From Candidatus Tectomicrobia bacterium (lineage in GTDB: Bacteria > UBA8248), in assembly GCA_016192135.1 (NCBI GenBank), contig JACPUR010000001.1, positions 124,001 through 188,000 on the forward strand: a stretch of DNA of 64,000 bases, given 5' to 3'. The position numbers were made by a program, and so were the translations under genes. The notes beneath the pieces are model-generated. The model was not told where the DNA came from. It saw nothing but the letters and a program-made list of their open reading frames with translations, and did no database searches. Positions 1 to 7,051 of this stretch are shown here, piece by piece. The stretch's first letter is position 1. Every line of letters begins with the position of its first letter.

Positions 1-199
1 GCACCCCCAGCGCCTCGGCCAGCTTCTGGATGTTGCGCAGGCTGATGTTCCGCTCCCCCCGTTCCACCCCGCCCACATAGGTGCGGTCCAGGCCCGCCTC
101 GTGGGCCAGCCCCTCCTGGGAGAGCCCCCGCTCCCGCCGCAGCGCCCGCACGCGCTTCCCGAACGCCTCCAGCACCCTCTGCCCGCGGTCCCTCGCCAT
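1..199 (-). CDS. XRE-family HTH regulator, restriction-controller-like (partial, cut by window start)
   Basis: Reading leftward from ATG at 199, about 66 codons are visible before the window edge. The peptide has a Cro/C1-type helix-turn-helix at roughly residues 15-65, with the motifs [12 protein letters not shown] and [13 protein letters not shown]. That wording is typical of small controller regulators beside restriction-modification or other defence genes (family knowledge). It probably binds DNA as a dimer near its own promoter. It is divergent from the AAA ATPase gene, with a 290-bp gap between them. The C-terminus lies outside the window, so a longer fused protein cannot be excluded. 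Start chosen at the first in-frame ATG before the HTH. Confidence 0.8.
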   Translation of the reverse strand, partial: MARDRGQRVLEAFGKRVRALRRERGLSQEGLAHEAGLDRTYVGGVERGERNISLRNIQKLAEALGV

Positions 200-489
200 G
201 GATTCATCGGAGCACCCCCGATGACCATGCATCCACGGACTATAAGTATCATCTGGGTGTAAATTTCCGCGTCGCTATGGTAACAATGGGGGGATTTTCA
301 GCCGCAAAGGAGGCATTGCCGTTCGGATTCGGCCCGGATTTGGCCGAAAAGGCCCGAACCACCGGGGGGTGGCGCCTGCACCGCCCGAACCTCCCCCGGC
401 CGGCCCGATTCGAGGGTTGACTTCCCCGGGACACTATACGTCCATTCCTGACGCATACCCGTGCCAGGATCGGGTCGAGGAGGCGGGGC
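200..489. promoter_or_regulatory. Divergent intergenic region with possible regulator operator
   Basis: Gene-free gap between the leftward XRE regulator and the rightward AAA ATPase. Close to the regulator's start there are two symmetric elements: GATGACCATGCATC at 220-233 and GACTATAAGTATC at 238-250. The second resembles C-protein boxes (GACT...AGTC). No convincing -35/-10 pair with normal spacing was found for the ATPase gene. Its ribosome-binding site, GAGGAGG, lies just before 490. Confidence 0.25.
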
Positions 490-2538
490 ATGGATGACCT
501 CTACGAGTGCCGGACGGCCCTGGGGTACGTCCGGAACCTCCTCCGCACCCTCCCGGACCTCTCCTCCCCGATGTCCGAAATCCTCGACGAGACTCTCTCC
601 CACATCCAGGAAGCCTGCCCCTCCCACCGCAGGAGATCACTGGCCCCCCTCCCCGGGCGGAAGGAGGCCGGAAGCCTGGAGGAGCTGGTCCGCCTCCTGG
701 ACGGCTGGCTCGGGAATCTGCGGGCCTCCCTCCCCAGCCCCCTCCAGCAGAACCTCGAGGTCCTCGCCGACGCCCTCGGCCTGGACGGCCTGGAGGCCGA
801 GATCCTGGGCCTGGGGGTCCGGGCCGAGGCCTCCCCCGCGGTCCTGGCCCTCTGCTCCGGCCTCAAGTACCGCTGCGGGACCGAGGCCCCCCGGATGCTC
901 GCCCTCCTCCTCGACGCCCGGCCCGGGGACGTCGGCCGGCGCCTCGAGCCGGAGGCCGCCCTGGTCCGGACCGGCCTCCTGCGCCTGGGGGCCTTCTACA
1001 AGCCCTCCGGCTACGGGATCGACCTCGACGTCCTCCCCCGGGTGAGCCACGCCCTCCTCTCCCCCTCGGGGGGCTACGCCGACCTCCTCCGCCGGCTGCT
1101 GGGCGAAGTGGCCCGGACCCATCTCGCGTGGGAGGACTTCGGCCACCTCGCCGAGGAGCGGGACCTGGCCGCCCGCCTGCTCCACGGCGCCCTCGAGAGC
1201 CGCGCCCGGGGAGTCCACGTCCTCCTGCACGGCCCCACCGGGACCGGCAAGACCGAGCTCTGCAAGGTCATCGCCCACCACCTCAAGATCGACCTCTACT
1301 CCATCGGGGAGAAGAGCGAGGCGGAGGAGGAGTACAACCGCTCCGGGCGGATCGGCGCCTTCCAGCTCGCCCAGCGGCTGCTCCAGAGCCCCCGCGCCGC
1401 CCTCCTCTTCGACGAGATGGAGGACCTCTTCGAGGGAGGCCTGGAGCTCGCCTCCCCCCTCCTGGGCCCCTCCCGCCTCCGGAGGTCCCACGCCGGGTCC
1501 AAGGTGTTCATCCACCGCCTCCTGGAGGAGGCGCCGGTCCCAACCCTGTGGACCACGAACAGCCTGGCCGCCCTGGACCCCGCCGTCGTGCGGCGGATGA
1601 GCCTCGTGATCGAGCTGAAGGCCCCCTCCCGGGGGGTGCGGGAGCGGATCTGGCGCCGCCACCTCGCGGAGCGAGGGCTCGATCTGCCGCCCGGGGAGGT
1701 GAGCGCCCTCGCCCGGGAGGCCGACGTCCCGCCCGGGGTGGTGGCCAAGGCGGTCGAGGCGGCCGGGCTGACCGGGGACCCCCGGAGCCTCCGGCTGACC
1801 GCCCTCTCCCTGGCCCGGGCGCTCCGGGGGAAGTCCCTCCCGCCCCGCCGGGCCCCCCAGGAGGCGCCCTTCGACCCCGGCCTCCTGAACGCCGACCCCG
1901 ACCTCCGCGGGATCCCCGCCGGGTGGAAGGGAGGGTCCTTCTCCCTCTGCCTCTATGGACCCCCGGGCACGGGCAAGAGCGCCTGCGCCCGCCACCTCGC
2001 CGAGCGGCTGGGGCTCGAGGTCCTCGAGAAGCGGGCCTCCGACCTCCTCTCCATGTGGGTGGGCGAGGCCGAGAAGAACATCGCCCGCGCCTTCGAGGAG
2101 GCCCGGGAGGAGGGGGCCTTCCTCCTCCTCGACGAGGCCGACTCCCTCCTGGGGGACCGGCGGCTGGCGCTGCGCTCCTGGGAGGTCACCCAGGTGAACG
2201 AGATGCTCGCCCGCATGGAGGCCCACGCCCTCCCCTTCGCCTGCACCACCAACCTCGTGGAGCGCCTGGACCCGGCCTCCCTCCGGCGGTTCACCCTCAA
2301 GGTGCGGTTCGGCTACCTGGACCCCGACCAGGCCCGGCGCGCCTTCTCGCTCTACCTCGGATGCGAGGCCCCCCGGGAGCTGGCCGCCCTCGCCCGGCTC
2401 ACCCCCGGGGACTTCGCCGCCGTCCGCCGCCGGGCGGAGGTGCTGGGCGGCCTCGGGGACCCCGCGGAGCTCCTCCGGATGCTCGCCCATGAGTGCGCCC
2501 TGAAGGCGGGACCCGCCCGGGCCATCGGCTTCGCCTGA
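490..2538 (+). CDS. Double-AAA+ ATPase of unknown function
   Basis: A 682-residue cytoplasmic-looking protein with two AAA+ modules. Module 1 has Walker A GPTGTGKT at 248-255 and a Walker B acidic pair at D308-E309. Module 2 has GPPGTGKS at 490-497 and Walker B DEAD at 548-551, followed by a sensor-1-like CTTN. About 240 N-terminal residues precede module 1 and match no domain I recognise. The start is ATG 490 behind GAGGAGG. The gene ends 10 bp before a WYL-domain regulator, so the two are probably one operon. Such pairs recur in Gram-negative genomes (family impression) and could be a remodelling or defence ATPase under its own regulator. No substrate can be assigned from sequence. Confidence 0.85.
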   Translation: MDDLYECRTALGYVRNLLRTLPDLSSPMSEILDETLSHIQEACPSHRRRSLAPLPGRKEAGSLEELVRLLDGWLGNLRASLPSPLQQNLEVLADALGLDGLEAEILGLGVRAEASPAVLALCSGLKYRCGTEAPRMLALLLDARPGDVGRRLEPEAALVRTGLLRLGAFYKPSGYGIDLDVLPRVSHALLSPSGGYADLLRRLLGEVARTHLAWEDFGHLAEERDLAARLLHGALESRARGVHVLLHGPTGTGKTELCKVIAHHLKIDLYSIGEKSEAEEEYNRSGRIGAFQLAQRLLQSPRAALLFDEMEDLFEGGLELASPLLGPSRLRRSHAGSKVFIHRLLEEAPVPTLWTTNSLAALDPAVVRRMSLVIELKAPSRGVRERIWRRHLAERGLDLPPGEVSALAREADVPPGVVAKAVEAAGLTGDPRSLRLTALSLARALRGKSLPPRRAPQEAPFDPGLLNADPDLRGIPAGWKGGSFSLCLYGPPGTGKSACARHLAERLGLEVLEKRASDLLSMWVGEAEKNIARAFEEAREEGAFLLLDEADSLLGDRRLALRSWEVTQVNEMLARMEAHALPFACTTNLVERLDPASLRRFTLKVRFGYLDPDQARRAFSLYLGCEAPRELAALARLTPGDFAAVRRRAEVLGGLGDPAELLRMLAHECALKAGPARAIGFA

Positions 2539-2548
2539 GGGAGAACCC

Positions 2549-3511
2549 ATGCGCTACGAGAGAATGGAGACCCTCCTGCGGCTCGCCCTCCGGATGCAGG
2601 GGAGCCCGGGCGGCCTCTCCCTCCAGGACATCCAGGCCGAGCTGGGGGTGGCCCGGCGGACCGCCGAGCGGATGCGGGACGCGGTCGTCGATCTCTTCCT
2701 CGGGGAGGAGGTGGAGACCGGGGAGCGGACCAAGCGCTGGCGCATCCCGCCCGGCACCCTGGACCGGCTGGTCCGGTTCCGCGCGGAGGAGCTGGCCGGC
2801 CTGGAGGGCGCCGCCCAGGCCCTCGACCGCGAGGGGATGAGGGATCAGGCGGCGGCCCTGCGGGCCGTCTCCGCCAAGCTCCGGGCCCTCCAGCGGCCCG
2901 CCGACGCCCGGCGGGTCGAGCCGGACCTCGAGGCCCTGGTGGAGGCGGAGGGCCTCGCCCTGCGGCCGGGCCCCCAGGAGGCCGTCCGGCCCGGGGTCCT
3001 CGGCCGGATCCGGGAGGCCATCCTCCGGGGGGTGAAGGTGAGGCTCCACTACCGCAAGCGGGAGGGAGGAGGCCGGGTCCGGCGCACGGTCGGCCCCTGC
3101 GGGGTCCTCTACGGGAGCCGCCATCGCCTCGTCGCCGAGGGGGCGGAAGGCCTCCGGCAGTACGTCCTCTCGAACATCGAGCGGGTCGAGGTGACGGAGG
3201 CGCCCTTCGAGCGGCCGGCCGGCTTCTCGCTGCGGGCGTACGCCGAGCGCTCCTTCGGGACCTACCAGGAGGAGGAGGGGCCCTTCCACGTGGTGTGGAG
3301 GTTCACCCCCGAGGCGGCCCGGGACGCCCGGAACTTCCTCTTCCACCCGACGCAGGAGGCGGCCGAGGAGCCCGGCGGCTCCCTCGTCGTCCGGTTCCGG
3401 GCCTGCGGGCTCAGGGAGATGGCCTGGCACCTCTTCACTTGGGGGGAGGGGGTGGAGGTGGTGGAGCCGGAGGCGCTGAAGGAAGTCCTGTCCGACCTCA
3501 AGGGCCGTTAA
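2549..3511 (+). CDS. WYL-domain transcriptional regulator
   Basis: A 320-residue protein with an N-terminal winged helix-turn-helix (about 20-65), a WYL-type ligand-sensing domain (about 150-220, with the pattern VRLHYRKR followed by a PxGVLY segment) and a C-terminal WCX-like domain (about 235-320). WYL proteins usually sense nucleic acid or nucleotide ligands and control defence or DNA-repair genes (family knowledge). The aromatic W-Y of the name-giving tripeptide is replaced here by H192-R193-L194, so ligand binding may differ. It follows the AAA ATPase by 10 bp and precedes the nuclease by 17 bp, which makes it the likely regulator of this operon. Confidence 0.85.
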   Translation: MRYERMETLLRLALRMQGSPGGLSLQDIQAELGVARRTAERMRDAVVDLFLGEEVETGERTKRWRIPPGTLDRLVRFRAEELAGLEGAAQALDREGMRDQAAALRAVSAKLRALQRPADARRVEPDLEALVEAEGLALRPGPQEAVRPGVLGRIREAILRGVKVRLHYRKREGGGRVRRTVGPCGVLYGSRHRLVAEGAEGLRQYVLSNIERVEVTEAPFERPAGFSLRAYAERSFGTYQEEEGPFHVVWRFTPEAARDARNFLFHPTQEAAEEPGGSLVVRFRACGLREMAWHLFTWGEGVEVVEPEALKEVLSDLKGR

Positions 3512-3528
3512 GTTAAGGAGGGACCCGC

Positions 3529-4287
3529 GTGACCCGATCATCTCCAGAGAACGTCTCCCTCGACCGGATTGCCCGCCTGTTGGAAGGGTATGTCGGCCTC
3601 GCCTTCACCGCCCGGCGGCGAGAGGTGGTCGGCTTCGACCGGCTCCTCCGGGGCTTCCGCCCCCATTGGGAGGCGCTCCAGGCGGACCGCTGCCGGGACG
3701 CCTTCCGGTTCAACGTGTTCGACGCCCTGGCCGTCCGCGACAAGGAGGTCCTCCACTCACGGTTCCTGGCATACCTGCTCGACCCCGGGGAGCGCCACGA
3801 CCAGGGCGAGAGGTTCCTGAGACGGTTCCTGCAGGGCGTGCTGGAGGAAGGGGATCCCCGGCTCGGGACTACCCAGGCCGTCGTGCAGCGGGAGGTGCCC
3901 GTCGGGGACTGGGGCCAGCTGGACATCTGCATCTGGCTGCCGGGGCACGTCATCGCCATTGAGAACAAGGTCCATGCCCTCGAGGGCGACAACCAGATCG
4001 GGCGGTACCACGGATGGCTCGCGTCCCAGCGCGGGGAGAAGACGCTGGTCTTCCTGACCCCGAGGGGGGACCGGCCCGTGTCGGCCCCGGACGGAATCGC
4101 GGCCGAATGCAAGTGCCTCTCCTACGGGGATCTTGCGGACATCTTATGGGCGTCCATCCAGGACATGGGCGAGAACGCCCTGAAATACATCATGGGGCAG
4201 TACGTCGGGGTGTGCCGGGACCTGCACAGGAGCTATGGAGGGGAGGTCAATGAACAAAGAAGTCCATCAGTACCTGACGGTTCCTGA
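3529..4287 (+). CDS. PD-(D/E)XK nuclease family protein (PDDEXK_4-like), N-terminal part
   Basis: A 252-residue protein starting at GTG 3529, seven bases after AAGGAGG. The nuclease core shows an upstream helix VLHSRFLAYLLDP (74-86), then D132 in QLDICI, then E145-x-K147 in IENK, which is the D...ExK signature. A conserved QIGRYHGWL follows at about 156-164. Relatives of this family often run to 350-400 residues with a C-terminal domain. Here that part seems to be encoded in the next, overlapping frame (4250-4828). The enzyme probably cleaves DNA and may act in defence. It shares the operon with the ATPase and WYL genes. A frameshift cannot be distinguished from a natural split without homologues. 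Confidence 0.8.
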   Translation: MTRSSPENVSLDRIARLLEGYVGLAFTARRREVVGFDRLLRGFRPHWEALQADRCRDAFRFNVFDALAVRDKEVLHSRFLAYLLDPGERHDQGERFLRRFLQGVLEEGDPRLGTTQAVVQREVPVGDWGQLDICIWLPGHVIAIENKVHALEGDNQIGRYHGWLASQRGEKTLVFLTPRGDRPVSAPDGIAAECKCLSYGDLADILWASIQDMGENALKYIMGQYVGVCRDLHRSYGGEVNEQRSPSVPDGS

Positions 4288-4828
4288 GAACCTGGAGGCG
4301 GCGGTCCAGATCGCAAGCGTTCTGCCTGAGGTGACGCTCAGGGTCTATGAGGATTTCTGGGGAGGGGTCCGTGATCGGTTGGCTTGGAGTCTTCAGCAGG
4401 AAGACCTCGCGGGTCTGTGGTGCCCTGACCTGAATGAGGTCGACGCCGGATGTGATTCATGGGCGGGGATAATTTTCCGTGAGAGAGGGGAGGTTTTTTG
4501 CGTGGGCGCGGCGAACCTGACGGGTGGACCCGCGGGCTGCGGCTTCGGGGTCAACCGGGGCCGGGCGGTCCCCCGGGACAAGTGGGTCCCGCGCGACCAG
4601 GAACTGGCGGGCGCCCTCGCGCGGGAGGACTATAAGTCTGAGCCGTGGTGGGCGGGGTGGAAGAGGTTCTCGCACGCGGGCGTGGTCTCTCTGGACCTCC
4701 TTTCGATCAACCAGGACAACCGGGAAGGGGGGAGAGTCGCCAAGCAGGTCGCGGACCTCCTGTGGGACCTCTTCAACCGGCACCGCGCGGTTCTGGAGGA
4801 CCTGAACCAGGGCTACCCGTACCTATAA
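4250..4828 (+). CDS. Hypothetical protein, probable separated C-terminal half of the upstream nuclease
   Basis: A 192-residue protein with no domain I can name. The start is ATG 4250, preceded by a strong GGAGGGGAGG. An alternative ATG at 4235 overlaps that site and is less likely. The first 38 bases overlap the end of the nuclease gene in another frame. The N-terminal part (ENLEAAVQI, then a Fw..l..rl segment) looks like the continuation of long PDDEXK_4 proteins, followed by a beta-rich region. It is therefore either a translationally coupled partner or the result of a frameshift near 4240-4287. Base composition is slightly lower in GC than its neighbours. Confidence 0.65.
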   Translation: MNKEVHQYLTVPENLEAAVQIASVLPEVTLRVYEDFWGGVRDRLAWSLQQEDLAGLWCPDLNEVDAGCDSWAGIIFRERGEVFCVGAANLTGGPAGCGFGVNRGRAVPRDKWVPRDQELAGALAREDYKSEPWWAGWKRFSHAGVVSLDLLSINQDNREGGRVAKQVADLLWDLFNRHRAVLEDLNQGYPYL

Positions 4829-4861
4829 GCCTCGGCCACCTGCCGAGGAGGAGCGAACGTC

Positions 4862-5110
4862 ATGGGGAGATGCCGGTTCTGCAATTCCATGGCCTATGGT
4901 TCCTGCACCCTGAGCCCCCATAAAAAGCACGAGCACGACAACGACGAGAAGAAGTGCGTCTTCTGCGGCTCGGCGGCGTACGGGTCGTGCCCCCAAAGCC
5001 CGGTGAAGAAGCACAGGCATGGGAGCGGCGCGAACAAGTGCGTCTGGTGCGGCTCCACCGCCACGGGGCGCGGCTGCGCCCACGGCCCGAGCCGCGTGCA
5101 TGAGAAATAG
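4862..5110 (+). CDS. Small protein of three tandem zinc-finger-like repeats
   Basis: An 82-residue protein almost wholly built of three copies of a 28-residue unit. CxxC pairs lie at C4/C7, C32/C35 and C60/C63. Each is followed by a third Cys (C15, C43, C72) and, in the first two copies, an HxH (H23/H25, H51/H53). The unit reads as CxFCxSxAYGSCxxSPxKKHxH and suggests one zinc per repeat. The third copy is degenerate. There is a strong Shine-Dalgarno (GAGGAGGAG) nine bases before ATG. It follows the nuclease genes by 33 bp and probably belongs to the same operon. Function unknown; a nucleic-acid or protein adaptor is a guess. Confidence 0.7.
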   Translation: MGRCRFCNSMAYGSCTLSPHKKHEHDNDEKKCVFCGSAAYGSCPQSPVKKHRHGSGANKCVWCGSTATGRGCAHGPSRVHEK

Positions 5111-5149
5111 GGACCGCGGAGGGGGACGGGACGACGGGAGCGAGCACGG

Positions 5150-5777
5150 ATGGTTTCCGTCCGTTTTCACCGCTTCGGCGCGTACTCCCGGCCAGTGGCG
5201 TACTGTGTTGCGAATCCGAGGATGATGCCCAGCTCACGGTCTTCGGTTTGAGCCTCGACCCGAGGGAATTCGTCGGCCTCTCGGAGGTTGAATGGTTTCG
5301 CGCGATGAGTCAGCAGAAGACACCCATCCGAAGGATTCGCTCCACCGCGCTTCCCGTCCTGATGCCGGCCGAGGCGGCGCCCGAGAGGGCGCGCGCGGAT
5401 GGCCATTCCGAGAGCGAGTGGCGCAGCCTCGCCGCGGTCGTTCGGAGGCGCCCGGGGGTCCGCTCCCGGGTGCCCGGGGCACTGAAGGTGGGGCTCGGAT
5501 GAAACCCTCCTCTCTTCATTTGGAGGAGCGGCTATGCGATGGATCCCCTACCCCCTGGGGCCACGAAACGATGGCGGAGTTTCACGCTGTCGATTGGCCG
5601 GAGCGGCTCGCCCTGGCCAGAAGGATCCGGGATCCCCGGTTCCAGGAATGCGCCTGGATCCTCATCTATGCCGAGCGCATCGTCGAGGGCGGTCGTAAGT
5701 GGCGCGCGGCATGCCCGAAGGAAGGGATCCAGTCCCAGGCATATTCTGAAACCCGGCGGAACCCCCGTCGCGCGTAA
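5150..5777 (+). pseudogene. Decayed ExoI-type 3'-5' exonuclease, C-terminal remnant with frameshifts
   Basis: Conceptual translation needs at least two frame changes. Frame A (about 5150-5215) gives RFHRFGAYSRPVAY...VANP. Frame B (about 5215-5500) gives DDAQLTVFGLSLDPREFVGL, then IRSTALPVLMPAEAAPE, and ends at TGA 5500-5502. Frame C (about 5490-5777) gives EERLCDGS, then MAEFHAVDWPERLALARRI and RDPRFQECAWILIYAER. Laid end to end, these match the order of segments in the C-terminal half of ExoI/SbcB-like exonucleases as I remember them (NP.N..vaVFDL..DP; iR.N..Pvl.p; Y/CDGf; FH..dWperl..a..i.DPRl...a.rLiYae). The N-terminal DEDD nuclease domain is missing. I infer a dead gene. Confidence 0.5.
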
Positions 5778-5912
5778 TGCCCCCTCGGTCCAGCGCGGCC
5801 GATGGATCCACCCCATCATCCAATCGTAGGAGCTACCGGCAACCCGGCGCCCCGGGATGGGGGGCATAGCACCTTCGGGGCGGGGGCGAAACCGGTCGGG
5901 TGTTCCCGCCGG

Positions 5913-6006
5913 TCATCCCTCCTCCCCGCCCCCGATTTCGGCGAGCAGGGCGTCCAGTTGGGATTCCAGCAGGGAGCGAAGCTCCCGCGCCGCCCGAGCG
6001 GGGTCT
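5913..6006 (-). pseudogene. Duplicated fragment of the Rad52-like gene's 3' end
   Basis: Read leftward, this stretch encodes ARELRSLLESQLDALLAEIG plus a short tail and TGA at 5913. It closely parallels the C-terminus of the Rad52-like gene at 7052-7720 (ARELRALLESQLDALLQEIG). The core nucleotide match (about 5947-5988 against 7084-7125) is roughly 36 of 42 positions by eye. Upstream of the fragment the frame closes within a few codons, so no gene remains. It looks like the relic of a second copy whose body was deleted. Confidence 0.55.
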
Positions 6007-6111
6007 AGTTTGTTCCTTCTACCCTTCTACCTTTTTTCTATCGATTCTCGCGCATCGCCCCAAGGTCCTCCCGGGGCGTGTTTGTGGGTCCATTGAAATT
6101 TCTTCGTGCGC

Positions 6112-6489
6112 CTATCCTCCCTCACCAATCGGTAGCGGCCGGACACGGGTGCGGGTCTCCTCGAAGACAACCACGCTTCCCCGTTCCAGGGCGCCTTGGA
6201 TGGCGGGTAAATTGGCCAGGAAGAGGGCCAACTGCCTCTCTGGCCGCCGATCCGCCGTGCGGCGGTAAAGAACCACAGAAGGCCTCGTCTCGCCCTTTAA
6301 GGCCAGCAGCGCGCCGAAATCGGTGTCCGCGGAGACGAGAACGCGCTCCTCTGCGGCCGCCCGTTCGAATACACGATCGTCCTCGGCCGCTTCCAAACCA
6401 TAGTCACGGACGTGAACGGCGTCATGCCCGCTCCGCCTCAGTCCCTCGGCGATCAAGGGCGACAGCGCATTGTCCACGAGGAATTTCAC
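6112..6489 (-). CDS. DUF5615 PIN-like toxin
   Basis: A 125-residue protein beginning [11 protein letters not shown], with the PIN-like acidic residues typical of DUF5615: D6 near the start, an E/D-rich middle ([11 protein letters not shown]) and [14 protein letters not shown]5615 proteins are predicted RNases that pair with DUF433 antitoxins (family knowledge). The start is GTG at 6489, overlapping the antitoxin stop by four bases (GTGA), so the two are translationally coupled. No transmembrane segment is seen. It probably cleaves RNA when released from its partner. The target cannot be read from sequence. Confidence 0.85.
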   Translation of the reverse strand: MKFLVDNALSPLIAEGLRRSGHDAVHVRDYGLEAAEDDRVFERAAAEERVLVSADTDFGALLALKGETRPSVVLYRRTADRRPERQLALFLANLPAIQGALERGSVVVFEETRTRVRPLPIGEGG

Positions 6490-6713
6490 GGAATCGTCAG
6501 CGGCAACTCGCGCTCGCGCACGGCTTCGGCCGCATACTGGAGCGCTTCATGGATGTCGGGGGACTCAAGGTCGGGATACGCCTTGAGAATCTCACTCTCC
6601 GTCATTCCGTCTGCGATCATCCCCACCACCGCCGCCACCGGGATGCGAAGGCCCCGAATGCACGGCATGCCCCCCATCTGTTGGGGATTCACGGTGATCC
6701 GGGTGAACTTCAT
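6486..6713 (-). CDS. DUF433 antitoxin
   Basis: A 75-residue protein with the DUF433 hallmarks: a hydrophobic start [21 protein letters not shown], then a helix-turn-helix-like part with [23 protein letters not shown] (residue order only, shortened). These are the antitoxins of DUF5615 toxins and probably bind the operon's promoter. The start is ATG 6713 rather than an upstream ATG, because AAAGGAGAG sits six bases before it. The gene overlaps the toxin by four bases. Palindromes about 150 bp upstream (6860-6881) could be operator sites. Confidence 0.85.
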   Translation of the reverse strand: MKFTRITVNPQQMGGMPCIRGLRIPVAAVVGMIADGMTESEILKAYPDLESPDIHEALQYAAEAVRERELPLTIP

Positions 6714-6859
6714 TCCGCTCTCCTTTGAAGGAAATGAATCTGTCATTCGCGCCGGGTTTCGCCTGGACCATTCGACCGGCGGGCTGAGTCCCCCAATGGT
6801 GGCGTTGGGGAGAGGCTGGCCGGGCGTCGGAGGACCTTCCCAAACCCGGAAGAAGAAAC

Positions 6860-6881
6860 AATGCTAGCATTCAATTTGAAT
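6860..6881. promoter_or_regulatory. Overlapping palindromes upstream of the toxin-antitoxin operon
   Basis: Two perfect palindromes overlap by three bases: AATGCTAGCATT at 6860-6871 and ATTCAATTTGAAT at 6869-6881. They stand out as AT-rich in a GC-rich setting. They lie in the 338-bp gene-free interval between the DUF433 start (6713) and the Rad52-like gene's stop (7052). On the leftward strand TAGCAT could serve as a -10. Autoregulatory operator is an inference. Nothing else was seen in this interval. Confidence 0.35.
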
Positions 6882-7051
6882 CATACACGAAAACCCCTCG
6901 CCCGGCGGTCTTCTCCGGCTGGAGAGTAGGGCCCATGTCTGGTTCGCTTGCCGGGCGGGCTTCCCCTTGTATGCCATTCCAGCCGGCCAAGGCGGGAATC
7001 CGGACCCCATTGAAAATCCCCGGACCTCAAGGGGGTCTACTCGAAGGCGCC

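Noticed and set aside
417-440. TTGACT (417-422) with TATACG (435-440) as promoter of the AAA ATPase
   Set aside because: Spacing is only 12 bp, too short for a sigma-70 promoter.
637-2550. Open frame of 637 codons opposite the AAA ATPase
   Set aside because: The plus-strand frame has two full sets of Walker motifs; the minus frame has none.
5167-5406. 79-codon minus-strand frame
   Set aside because: It overlaps the collinear exonuclease relic on the plus strand and has no ribosome-binding site or recognisable motif.
6078-6728. 216-codon plus-strand frame across the toxin-antitoxin genes
   Set aside because: Antisense to two recognised small families with coupled starts; its translation is low-complexity.
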